64,000 bases of DNA from Caballeronia sp. TF1N1 (GTDB taxonomy: Bacteria > Pseudomonadota > Gammaproteobacteria > Burkholderiales > Burkholderiaceae): NCBI RefSeq assembly GCF_022878925.1, contig NZ_CP084627.1, positions 682,001 to 746,000 on the forward strand, read 5' to 3'. The notes under the pieces are model-generated. The model worked only from the letters and a program-made list of their open reading frames with translations, made no database searches and was not told the DNA's origin. The position numbers and the translations under genes are program-made. This document shows, one piece after another, positions 24,871-33,224 of the stretch (positions are counted from its first letter, which is position 1; each line of letters begins with the position of its first letter).

Positions 24871-26676
24871 TCAACCGAAGGTGAAGGCATAAGCCTCGAC
24901 ACCCGAATCCAGAAATTCGATGCTAAAGGTGCGGTCCTTGACAGGGCCCGCTTGCCGCACGAGTTGATAAAGGCGCTCTTGCGTCACGGTACCACTTCCA
25001 TCGGCTGCGACATCGCTACCATGCGAAGCACCGGGAGGCGCGCCGTCGATACTCACGCGAAAGCGCACGGGCTTGCCATCCGGCGAAGGTCCGAGCACGA
25101 GATGCAGATCGCGCGCATGGAAGCGATAAACGATTCGTCCCGACTTGCCCGCGAGCGTCGCGTGCTCGGAGCCGATCTTCCACGGGCCGGCAACACCCCA
25201 GTCGTTCACATCGAGCGCCTTGGGCGGGGCATAGTCATGCACACGATCCTGCGTCTGGCCGCCAGGCGACATGAACTGCTCGGCGCGCGCATAGCCAATA
25301 TAGGTTTCGGGTGAGCGCACGTCCGCGTTATCGGCTTGCATCATCGCGCCTTGTGCCGCGATATCTTCGTTGGTGTCGGGCTGCTTCGCCACGGGCGCAT
25401 TACCGTGACCCGCTTCCGCCAGCAATTGGCGGATCACCTCTTCCGAATGTGCATAGTCGCCCTCTCCGTAATGGTGATAGCGGATCTTGCCCTCGGTATC
25501 CACGAAATAATGCGCCGGCCAATATTCGTTGTTGAGCGCGCGCCAGATCGCAAAGTTATTGTCAACGGCTACCGGATAGTCCACACCCAGGTCATGCACG
25601 GCTTTCTTCACGTTGTCGACGTTTCGTTCGAACGCGAACTCCGGCGCGTGCACACCGATCACCACGAGCCCTTGGTCACGATACTTTTTTGCCCACTCCT
25701 TCACATAAGGCAAGGTACGCAGGCAATTGATGCATGAATACGTCCACACGTCGACGAGCACGACCTTGCCGCGCAGCGCGTCCTTCGTGAGCGGCGGCGT
25801 GTTGAGCCATTGCACCGCGCCATCGAGCGAGGGCAGCGTGCCTTCCACGGGCAACGAAGCCGTCGGCGCAGTCGAAGGCGCCGCGCTCGCGCGCATCATG
25901 CGCGGTGCATCGGCATCGGCAGTGGTATTAGCGGCTTTCATGGCGTTATTGCGAGGCGAAAACCGGTCGACCAGCTTTTGTTCGATGCCCGCCGTCGCTA
26001 CTGTCGATACCCTTGCAAGCACGCCCGTATCGAGGCCCAATGCGATAGCGGCGACGCCTGCAAGCATCGCGACGCCGATGCCGCGCCGTATCCATTCGCC
26101 CGCGCCGAGCGAGCGCTTCATGGCGGCGAATACGCGGCCACCGATGAGCAGCGCCACGGCAAGCGAAGTCGCGGCGCCCGCGGCATAAGCGAGCAGGAGC
26201 AGCGTGGTGCCTACGCTTGCGCCGTTCAATGCGGCACCCGTCAACACGAGTCCGAGAATCGGACCTGCGCACGGTGCCCACAGAAGACCCGTTGCGATGC
26301 CAAGCAGGAACGAGCCGCCGAAGCTCGCCTTGCCATCGCCGCGCTGGGCGAAAGCCGTCAGTCGGTTACCGGCGCTAACGAGCGGATGCATGATGCGATC
26401 GGCCAGGCGCGGCAACAGTAAAGCAAGTCCGAACACGACGAGAAGTGCGATGGCGGCCCAGCGTCCATATTGATTTGCTTGCGTGGCCCAGCCGCCGCCA
26501 AGCGCGGCGAGCGTCGCCACCAACGCGAACGTGATGCCCATGCCGAGCAGCAACGGCAAGCCGCTTTTAGCAAACGGCTGATCCGCGCGAGAAAACACGA
26601 AGGGAAGGACAGGCAGGATGCACGGACTGAGTATCGTCAGCGCGCCGCCGAGATAGGCAAGAACGATGAGCAGCAT
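24871..26676 (-). CDS. DipZ-like protein: CcdA-type membrane domain fused to a periplasmic thioredoxin domain
   Basis: A 601-aa inner-membrane protein. Residues ~1-225 are a CcdA/DsbD-type electron-transfer domain with paired cysteines in LSPCILPVLPF (Cys19) and WAPCAGPILG. A linker leads to a thioredoxin-like domain (about 280-440) with the active site TYSCINCLRTLP. A C-terminal beta-sandwich (about 450-601, ending YAFTFG) is typical of DipZ proteins. It should pass electrons from cytosolic thioredoxin to the periplasm. Between msrB and msrA in one operon, it is the natural reductant for both exported methionine sulfoxide reductases. Confidence 0.92.
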   Translation of the reverse strand: MLLIVLAYLGGALTILSPCILPVLPFVFSRADQPFAKSGLPLLLGMGITFALVATLAALGGGWATQANQYGRWAAIALLVVFGLALLLPRLADRIMHPLVSAGNRLTAFAQRGDGKASFGGSFLLGIATGLLWAPCAGPILGLVLTGAALNGASVGTTLLLLAYAAGAATSLAVALLIGGRVFAAMKRSLGAGEWIRRGIGVAMLAGVAAIALGLDTGVLARVSTVATAGIEQKLVDRFSPRNNAMKAANTTADADAPRMMRASAAPSTAPTASLPVEGTLPSLDGAVQWLNTPPLTKDALRGKVVLVDVWTYSCINCLRTLPYVKEWAKKYRDQGLVVIGVHAPEFAFERNVDNVKKAVHDLGVDYPVAVDNNFAIWRALNNEYWPAHYFVDTEGKIRYHHYGEGDYAHSEEVIRQLLAEAGHGNAPVAKQPDTNEDIAAQGAMMQADNADVRSPETYIGYARAEQFMSPGGQTQDRVHDYAPPKALDVNDWGVAGPWKIGSEHATLAGKSGRIVYRFHARDLHLVLGPSPDGKPVRFRVSIDGAPPGASHGSDVAADGSGTVTQERLYQLVRQAGPVKDRTFSIEFLDSGVEAYAFTFG

Positions 26677-26719
26677 GGTCGTGTCTTTTTAGAAAGTTAA
26701 TAAGCGTTGAGGTGGCCAA

Positions 26720-27217
26720 TCAAGCAGCGCCAGCGGTGAACTTCATCGCGACGCCGTTCATGCAATAGCGCAGACCGGTCGGCTTGGGTCCATCGTCGAA
26801 CACGTGGCCCAGATGTCCACCGCAGCGGCGGCAATGCACTTCGGTGCGCAAGACGCCGAACGAGCCGTCCTGGCGCGTGGCAATAGCGTGATCGAGCGGC
26901 GCCCAGAAGCTCGGCCATCCGGTGTGACTTTCGAATTTGGTGCTTGAAGAGAACACCGCAAGGGCACAACCCGCGCACGAGAAAGTGCCGGCCCGATGCT
27001 CGCCATTCAACGGACTCGTGTAGGGCCGCTCGGTGCCTTCGCGACGCAGGACGTCGTATTGCATGGAATCGAGCATGCGACGCCATTCGTCGTCGCTATG
27101 CGTGATTTCGAACTTCTCTTGCGGCGAGGGCGCGGCCAGCGCACGCAGACGGCCCGTCAAGGCAAACGCGGCTGCGGCAGCGGTGCCCGTCAGCAGAAAG
27201 CGGCGGCGGTCTAGCAT
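26720..27217 (-). CDS. msrB: Peptide methionine-(R)-S-oxide reductase MsrB, Tat-exported
   Basis: A 165-aa MsrB. The N-terminus MLDRRRFLLTGTAAAAAFAL is a twin-arginine signal, so it is exported folded. Structural zinc cysteines are Cys81/Cys84 and Cys129/Cys132; the catalytic Cys152 lies in RYCMNG. It reduces the R-sulfoxide of methionine in periplasmic proteins. RBS AAGGAAAAG. First gene of msrB-dipZ-msrA. An IS element begins 133 bp upstream of its start, within the likely promoter spacer, so its native upstream control may be cut. Confidence 0.95.
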   Translation of the reverse strand: MLDRRRFLLTGTAAAAAFALTGRLRALAAPSPQEKFEITHSDDEWRRMLDSMQYDVLRREGTERPYTSPLNGEHRAGTFSCAGCALAVFSSSTKFESHTGWPSFWAPLDHAIATRQDGSFGVLRTEVHCRRCGGHLGHVFDDGPKPTGLRYCMNGVAMKFTAGAA

Positions 27218-27349
27218 GATGTCTTTTCCTTCGCTCGATCAGATGAGCCCCATCTTAGGCGTGCGCGGCTTACCGAGTCCTCACCGAAAGTTAAATTAAA
27301 TGTGATACTTGGCCGCGCCGCTTTTCTGCACAATATCCGGGCTAGCGCT

Positions 27350-28691
27350 TTAACAGGCTGTTGAAATACCCTTTGCGCGGTCATCCGTGCGTAAGGGAGA
27401 GACGTTGATTTAAAGAATTCGACGACACAGAGACAGAAGCGATGCGCGGCCCCGACAGCTACACTGAATCGATGTTCACGATGTCCAGACTGGACGATTT
27501 CGTTCCGGCCAATCATCCGCTGCGACCGATTCGCCTGTGGCTGAACGAGGCGCTCAGGCGCATGGACGAGGTGTTTTCGCGCATGTACGAGAGCGAGGCC
27601 AAGGGCGGTCGCCCGAGCATCGCGCCGGAGAAACTGATACGCGCGCTGTTGTTGCAGGTGTTGTATTCGATTCGCAGCGAACGCATGCTGATGGAGCAAA
27701 TCTCCTACAACATGCTGTTTCGATGGTTCGTCGGACTGGCGATGGATGATGCGGTCTGGGACCACTCTACCTTCAGCAAGAACCGCGACCGGCTGATGGT
27801 CCACGATGTCATGGTCAGCTTGTTCAACGAGACTGTCGAGACGGCGCGCGTGCAAGGTCACCTGTCGGGCGAGCACTTCAGCGTCGACGGCACGCTCATT
27901 CAGGCGTGGGCGGGACACAAGAGTTTCGTGCCCAAGACAAAGTCGGATGACGATTCGCCGCCTGAGGGCGGAGACGGCTCGCAGGAGAACTGGCGCGGCG
28001 AGAAACGCAGCAACGACACCCATGAATCCAGCACGGACAGTCAGGCGCGCTTGTTCCGCAAGAGTCGTGGCACGGGCGCGGTGCTTTGTTACATGGGTCA
28101 CGTGCTGACCGATAATCGGCATGGTCTCGTGGTCAACGCACAGGTCACGCAGGCCAATGGCACGGCCGAACGGGATGCGGCCGCGCAGATGCTTGCGGAT
28201 GCTGCGCAATTTGCCGGTACGACCATAACGGTCGGTGCTGACAAGAACTACGATACGGCGGGCTTCGTGGCGACGTGTCGCGAGAACAACGTGACACCGC
28301 ACGTGGCGCAAAACGATGCACGCGCGGGCGGTTCCGCGATTGACGCTCGAACCACACGATGGCCAGGCTATGCAATCAGTCAGTGCAAACGCAAACGCAT
28401 CGAGCAGGTGTTCGGATGGGCAAAGACCGTTGGCAGAATTCGGCAGGCGATGTATCGAGGTCTGAAGCGAGTCGACCAGCTCTTCGTGCTCACTCAGGCG
28501 GCGTACAACCTCACTCGCATGCGAACGCTTGCTGCTAAGGCAGCTTGAAAGAGTAAGCGAGAAGGAACGCGGCATCGGCGGCATCTGAATCAAGGAGAAT
28601 CGGCGTCAATTTATTTGGAACATTCCAACGCGCTAGCTCTTCCGAATAATCGAGCCCACGTTCATTGAGGCATATTTCAACAGCCTGTTAA
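27350..28691 (+). mobile_element. IS5-like insertion sequence, complete
   Basis: Terminal inverted repeats CAGGCTGTTGAAATA (27354-27368) and TATTTCAACAGCCTG (28673-28687) are perfect over 15 bp. Both are flanked by TTAA (27350-27353, 28688-28691). TTAA is palindromic, so it can be read as a 4-bp target duplication (fits the IS5 YTAR target) or as part of the repeat. The element core is 1,334 bp and carries one intact transposase. It lies between msrB and a two-component system, ending 21 bp before the response regulator ATG. Confidence 0.92.
27442..28548 (+). CDS. IS5-family (DDE) transposase
   Basis: A 368-aa DDE transposase. The N-terminal DUF772-like domain reads HPLRPIRLWLNEALRRMDEVF ... 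GGRPSIAPEKLIRALLLQVLYSIRSERMLMEQI. Catalytic residues appear in FSVDGTLIQAW (D), VGADKNYDTAGF (D) and KRIEQVFGWAK (E, with the R-x-x-Q/G spacing of IS5-like enzymes). The frame is intact, so the element may be active. No second frame or passenger gene is seen. Confidence 0.95.
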   Translation: MRGPDSYTESMFTMSRLDDFVPANHPLRPIRLWLNEALRRMDEVFSRMYESEAKGGRPSIAPEKLIRALLLQVLYSIRSERMLMEQISYNMLFRWFVGLAMDDAVWDHSTFSKNRDRLMVHDVMVSLFNETVETARVQGHLSGEHFSVDGTLIQAWAGHKSFVPKTKSDDDSPPEGGDGSQENWRGEKRSNDTHESSTDSQARLFRKSRGTGAVLCYMGHVLTDNRHGLVVNAQVTQANGTAERDAAAQMLADAAQFAGTTITVGADKNYDTAGFVATCRENNVTPHVAQNDARAGGSAIDARTTRWPGYAISQCKRKRIEQVFGWAKTVGRIRQAMYRGLKRVDQLFVLTQAAYNLTRMRTLAAKAA

Positions 28692-28708
28692 TTCTTTTGC
28701 ATTTCCTC

Positions 28709-29422
28709 ATGGACCAGCCTAAACGCATTTTGATCGTGGAAGACGACATGCATATCGCCGATGTGCTGAGCCTGCATCTGCGCGACGAGCGCTATGAGGT
28801 CGTGCATTCCGCGGATGGCGCCGAGGGCTTGCGCTTGCTCGAACAAGGCGGGTGGGATGCGTTGATTCTCGATCTGATGCTGCCCGGCGTGGATGGCCTC
28901 GAAATTTGCCGGCGTGCGCGCGCCATGACGCGCTATACCCCGATCATCATTACTAGCGCGCGTTCCAGCGAGGTGCATCGCATTCTCGGTCTCGAACTCG
29001 GTGCGGACGATTATCTTGCCAAGCCTTTTTCGGTGCTTGAACTGGTGGCGCGAGTGAAGGCGCTTTTGCGTCGCGTCGATGCAGTCGCCAAGAATTCGCG
29101 CCTCGATACAGGCCGTCTCGAAGTCGCGGGTATCGCTATCGATCCGCTTGCGCGCGAAGCGTGGGTAGATGAGCTGCGCATAGAACTGACACCACGCGAA
29201 TTCGATTTGCTTTATTACTTTGCCCAGCATCCCGGTAAAGTATTTTCCCGCATGGATCTACTCAATGCGGTTTGGGGTTATGCGCATGAAGGCTATGAGC
29301 ACACGGTCAATACGCATATCAACCGCTTGCGCGCCAAGGTCGAGAAAGATGCCACCGAGCCTGCCCGCATCGTGACCGTCTGGGGACGCGGATACAAACT
29401 CGCGACGGACAGCGCATCGTGA
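28709..29422 (+). CDS. OmpR/PhoB-family response regulator
   Basis: A 237-aa response regulator. The receiver domain (about 1-120) has acidic EDD, phospho-acceptor Asp in LILDLMLPGVDG, and Lys in DDYLAKPFS. The C-terminal winged helix (about 135-232) reads LTPREFDLLYYFAQHPGKVFSRMDLLNAVWG and ends RLRAKVEKD..TVWGRGYKL. I take ATG 28709, although no ribosome site precedes it: the IS end lies 21 bp upstream and seems to have displaced the native leader. The histidine kinase gene overlaps its stop by 4 nt. Confidence 0.93.
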   Translation: MDQPKRILIVEDDMHIADVLSLHLRDERYEVVHSADGAEGLRLLEQGGWDALILDLMLPGVDGLEICRRARAMTRYTPIIITSARSSEVHRILGLELGADDYLAKPFSVLELVARVKALLRRVDAVAKNSRLDTGRLEVAGIAIDPLAREAWVDELRIELTPREFDLLYYFAQHPGKVFSRMDLLNAVWGYAHEGYEHTVNTHINRLRAKVEKDATEPARIVTVWGRGYKLATDSAS

Positions 29423-30951
29423 AGTTCATGAAGCTCACCCTGTCGCAACGGCTTTTCGCTGTGTTCTGCGTGCTGCTGCTTGCATGCTGCGGCGCATCGG
29501 CATGGTTGCAGATTCGCGCAAGCGATTTGCGCGAGAAGGAAGTCATTCAGAGCCTGTCGCGCGGGCTCGCAGCGCATATTGCCCACGATGGCGCGCTGAT
29601 GGACGCGGGCGATATCGACGCGCCCGCCGTGCGCCGTCTCTTCAGCCAGTTGATGGTGGTGAACCCGAGCGTCGAAGTCTATCTGCTCGACAACGAAGGC
29701 CGCGTTCGTGCCGACGATGCGCCTCCCGGTCATCTGAAGCGCGATCGTGTCGATCTTGCGCCCGTGCATCGTCTGATCAATGGCGCGCCGCTCCCTATTC
29801 TGGGCGACGATCCACGCAGCATCGACAAGCGCAAAGTCTTTAGCGCCGCGCCGCTTGCCACGCCCGGCAAGCCGCCTTTCGGTTATGTCTATGTGGTTTT
29901 GCTTGGCGAAGAGCACGACGAGCTTGCGGCGAAAGCCTCGGCGAGCGCGGTCTTGCGCACCACGCTTCTGTCCATGGGACTCGTGACCTTGCTCGGACTC
30001 GTTGCGGGCGTGATCGCTTTCGGGCTCATTACGCGTCCGCTGCGCCGCTTGACCGATGCCATGCGCAGGTTTGATGCAAGCGGGGCATCGGCCGAGCCAT
30101 CGCCTGTACCGTCGCACGTGGCGGCACGCGAGAACGAGCGGGACGAAATCGTGGTGCTGGAAAGCGCCTTTGCCCAAATGGCCGCGCGCATTGGCGAACA
30201 ATGGCGCGAATTGCAGCGGCAGGATCGTGAAAGACGCGAACTCGTCGTCAATATTTCACATGACTTGCGCACGCCGCTGTCTTCCTTGCATGGCTACTTG
30301 GAAACGCTTTCGCTCAAGGCCGATGTTCTTGCCGACACAGACCGCCGCCGTTATCTGTCGATCGCACTTGCGCAAAGCGCGAAGGTCGGGCATCTCGCGC
30401 AATCGCTTTTTGAACTAGCGCGGCTTGAACACGGCATGGTGCATCCCGAAGCGGAGTCGTTCTCGCTCGCCGATCTGCTGCAAGATGTGTTCGAGAAATT
30501 CGAACTGCCCGCCGATGCGCGCAAAGTGCGACTTGATGCGCATATCGAGCCGCGCCTGCCTAATGTATCGGCTGATCTTGGCATGATCGAGCGCATCTTT
30601 ACGAATTTGCTCGACAACGCGATTCATCACACGCCGGAAGGCGGTACGGTCACGGTTAGGCTTGCACATTCAAACGGCCACGTGGAAGTCACGGTAAGCG
30701 ATACAGGTCCCGGCATTCCATCCGACGTGCGCGGCGTGCTCTTTCAGCGCGCTTTCGCTTCGGGAGGCAGGCATCGCGGCGGATTTGGCTTGCTGATCGT
30801 GCAGCGCATGCTTCAGTTGCATGGCAGCCAGATTCGACTCATCGATTTGGATCAAGCGGGCGCGGCGTTTAGCTTCGAGCTTCCCGCAAGCAGTGCCAGG
30901 GGCGGCGAGCATGCTCCGCAGTTGCCCGACCCATCGAATAAGAACGCTTAA
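29419..30951 (+). CDS. Sensor histidine kinase (two-component system)
   Basis: A 510-aa membrane kinase, starting at GTG 29419 overlapping the regulator stop (ATG 29428 also possible). Transmembrane helix 1 is at ~10-28. A periplasmic sensor region of ~150 residues follows, then helix 2 (near 190-212), HAMP, the H-box NISHDLRTPLSSLHGYLE, the N-box NLLDNAIHHTPEGG and G-boxes SDTGPGIP and GFGLLIV. The signal is unknown. Before the IS insertion this system would have been divergent from the periplasmic Msr operon, which suggests an envelope-oxidation signal; this is inference only. Confidence 0.93.
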   Translation: MKFMKLTLSQRLFAVFCVLLLACCGASAWLQIRASDLREKEVIQSLSRGLAAHIAHDGALMDAGDIDAPAVRRLFSQLMVVNPSVEVYLLDNEGRVRADDAPPGHLKRDRVDLAPVHRLINGAPLPILGDDPRSIDKRKVFSAAPLATPGKPPFGYVYVVLLGEEHDELAAKASASAVLRTTLLSMGLVTLLGLVAGVIAFGLITRPLRRLTDAMRRFDASGASAEPSPVPSHVAARENERDEIVVLESAFAQMAARIGEQWRELQRQDRERRELVVNISHDLRTPLSSLHGYLETLSLKADVLADTDRRRYLSIALAQSAKVGHLAQSLFELARLEHGMVHPEAESFSLADLLQDVFEKFELPADARKVRLDAHIEPRLPNVSADLGMIERIFTNLLDNAIHHTPEGGTVTVRLAHSNGHVEVTVSDTGPGIPSDVRGVLFQRAFASGGRHRGGFGLLIVQRMLQLHGSQIRLIDLDQAGAAFSFELPASSARGGEHAPQLPDPSNKNA

Positions 30952-30977
30952 AAAAGAGCCCGGCATCGCTGCCGGGC
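30950..30977 (-). terminator. Hairpin with T-run on the minus strand
   Basis: GCCCGGC (30958-30964) and GCCGGGC (30971-30977) form a 7-bp GC stem. Six A residues (30950-30955) on the plus strand become a T-run on the minus strand, so it terminates leftward transcription, and could also fold at the 3' end of the kinase mRNA. Confidence 0.55.
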
Positions 30978-31712
30978 CAAATGGGACGGTCATCACCTAC
31001 GCTCTTAAGCCTGAAGCAAAGCGCTTTGAGCGTTGCCCGGTTTGACCATCCGCGTGGACGTTGCTTGACTGAACGTGTTTCGTGATGGTTTTAGCCGCGA
31101 ACGCTTAAACCATCCTTAAGATCGCCTGCGGCGCGGTCGACATTGATGACGTTTTTAGTCAGGTGATTTTCTAAAGCAGACCTCCGGCCTTGGTCTTATT
31201 CCCCGCATAATCATGAACCTTGGCACACGCGTCAAAGATGCAGCAAGCAAAACATTCCGGATGACATTTTCGTGTAAGCCATTGGTACTTTCCTCGGCAA
31301 AAGTTTTCTTGGTATTCGTCAATATGTTTGCTAGCATGTACTGCATCTGCATGTTTAAACTAGCGCTCCGAGTCTCAAGCGGTCACCCGTTACCTTATTA
31401 AGTCTTTTTTGCGCCTGGTTTTCTTTAGGCGCATTGGCAATCGACAGCGTTGTGCTTTCCATCTTGATCTTCTGCAACGGGCACGCACACTATGGGATAT
31501 TGCGTGTCAAGCTTATTTCCGTAAGCCAGTGCAAATGCCTGCATGGTATTTTTTCGCCGTTCTAATCGCGAAAAAATGCGGCCCGAAGTGAATGCCGCGC
31601 GTTTTCTTGGCTTAAAGAATGATTTTCAGGCAAGGGTTCGCCATTCTCGATAGCTCGAATAATGGCGGCGGAATCTTACGCTTGCGATCCGCGCAACAGA
31701 CAGGGAGGGTAT
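30978..31712. other. Gene-poor, AT-richer intergenic stretch with two inverted repeats
   Basis: About 735 bp without a supported gene and visibly AT-richer than its neighbours. It holds TGCGCCT-N10-AGGCGCA (31410-31433) and TTTTTTCGC-N10-GCGAAAAAA (31549-31576). Neither has the layout of a simple terminator. Short open frames here lack ribosome sites and protein-like composition. It might hide a small RNA or be remnant DNA; nothing more can be supported. Confidence 0.4.
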
Positions 31713-32114
31713 GTGGAAACCGAACTGAGTCTACGGCTTGCGAGAGCTTTGCGGCGCTGCGCGTCGCATGGCTATGTATTTCCCTATCAACGCTTTCACG
31801 CGTTATGCGGTAAAGGCTTACCGCTCGCAGAACGCTACGCCGCGCTTGAAACGGCCATAAGCGCCCTGGCTGATCTAAGGGATATGGACTACGGCGTGCT
31901 CATGGCGCTCGATTGCGGCCTGCCCGGCGCTGAGTTTTTCCAGCGTTATCTCAGGCATCGATACAACGAGTACGTCACCTTGATGGGCGACCCGAAGTAT
32001 CAGCGACAAACTCTCGCGCGCAAACGCGCGCTGGTTGCGCGTGAGCGCGAGCGCGTTTTCGAACATGCGCGAGCAATCGAGGAAAAAAGCGAGAAGCAGG
32101 CTATCGCAGCCTAA
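31713..32114 (+). CDS. Conserved-looking hypothetical protein
   Basis: A 133-aa protein read from GTG 31713, chosen because GGGAGGG lies directly upstream; an in-frame ATG at 31662 has no ribosome site. Composition is Arg/Ala/Leu-rich and helical, with no signal or membrane segment. The N-terminal half (LSLRLARALRRCASHGYVFPYQRFHALCGKGLPLAERYAALETAISALADL) looks like a compact helical domain; the C-terminus is a charged helix (ARKRALVARERERVFEHAR). I do not recognise it. It converges on the LysR gene 19 bp away. Confidence 0.6.
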   Translation: METELSLRLARALRRCASHGYVFPYQRFHALCGKGLPLAERYAALETAISALADLRDMDYGVLMALDCGLPGAEFFQRYLRHRYNEYVTLMGDPKYQRQTLARKRALVARERERVFEHARAIEEKSEKQAIAA

Positions 32115-32133
32115 AACAAGCGGCTCGATTCAC

Positions 32134-33039
32134 TCAGGCTTCGACGGTTTCGTCGAGGCCTGCTTTCATCAGCACCCAGTCGCGAAAGCATTTCACCTTT
32201 TCGACATTGCGCTCGGTCACGCGATATGAAAGGAAGTGCGTTTCTCTCGCAAGCGGCGCGAAGACGCCTGCCCCGAGTTCAATCAAATCGCCACGCGCAA
32301 GCTCGCGTTCGGCGAGCCGTGTCGTTTCCAGCGCGACACCCATGCCATCCGCCGCCGCCGATATCGCGAGTGCGGCACGGTCGAACGACGGTCTCGGCCC
32401 GCGCGGCATTTCCAGTTCGTTCAATGCAAACCATCCCGGCCATGTCACGCGGCTGAGTTGCGAATCGATGAGCGTCAGCTTGCTGATCTGCTCGGCAACG
32501 GGCACGTCGTCGCGCACGAGCGCAGGCGAACAAAGCGGCACGATGCGCTCCGCTCCGAGCGCGCGCGTGATCAGACCGGGACGCTCATGCGCGAAGCCAT
32601 AAGAGATCGCAACATCGACTTCACGCACGCGCGCGAGATCGGCCGGCTCCGCATCCGATGACAGGCGAATGGTCACCATCGGATGCTCGCTCATGAACTC
32701 GGGCAGACGGGGCGCGAGCCACTTCGCCGCGAAGCTCGGCGCGCAGTGCACGGCAAGCACTTGCGCCTGAGGTTCGAGCGCGACCTCACCACACGCGGCT
32801 TCGATCACATCGAACACGCGTCCAAGGCTCTCATGAAGCCGGCGTCCTTCGGAGGTCGTCTCGACCCGCCGGTTGCGTCGATGAAAAAGCGGCCTGCCGA
32901 AGTACTGCTCCAGCTCCTTCACCTGATGGCTAATGGCCGATTGCGTGAGGTGCAGTTCGCTTGCGGCAAGCGTGAAGCTCTCCAGCCGCGCGGCCGCCTC
33001 GAATGCGCGCAAGAGAACGAAGTTGGGGATGCGCCTCAT
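32134..33039 (-). CDS. LysR-family regulator (GcvA-like)
   Basis: A 301-aa LysR regulator. The opening MRRIPNFVLLRAFEAAARLESFTLAASELHLTQSAISHQVKELEQ is the winged HTH; 'RRIPNFVLLRAFEAAAR' is typical of the GcvA-like group. The effector domain follows (VLAVHCAPSFAAKWLAPRLPEF). It diverges from an MFS transporter gene 186 bp away and probably controls it with an unknown organic-acid effector. Start at ATG 33039. Confidence 0.92.
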   Translation of the reverse strand: MRRIPNFVLLRAFEAAARLESFTLAASELHLTQSAISHQVKELEQYFGRPLFHRRNRRVETTSEGRRLHESLGRVFDVIEAACGEVALEPQAQVLAVHCAPSFAAKWLAPRLPEFMSEHPMVTIRLSSDAEPADLARVREVDVAISYGFAHERPGLITRALGAERIVPLCSPALVRDDVPVAEQISKLTLIDSQLSRVTWPGWFALNELEMPRGPRPSFDRAALAISAAADGMGVALETTRLAERELARGDLIELGAGVFAPLARETHFLSYRVTERNVEKVKCFRDWVLMKAGLDETVEA

Positions 33040-33224
33040 GGCAATTCCTTATGCATGAATGCGTGTCATGGTTCTATGAACAGGCATCGTTTGTCTTTCG
33101 TTGTGCGCGCCACGAACATGGAAGCCGTCGAGACATATTCATAACGGTCGTTCAAGGCCACGACACCGGCAAGAGGCACGCGATGCATGCGACGCCGCAC
33201 CTGCCCCACAACGGAGACACAACA

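Noticed and set aside
31410..31433. Hairpin TGCGCCT-N10-AGGCGCA considered as a terminator
   Set aside because: The T-run precedes rather than follows the stem on the plus strand and becomes an A-run on the minus strand.
31213..31591. Two short plus-strand open frames in the AT-rich stretch
   Set aside because: No ribosome sites, odd composition and no family resemblance.
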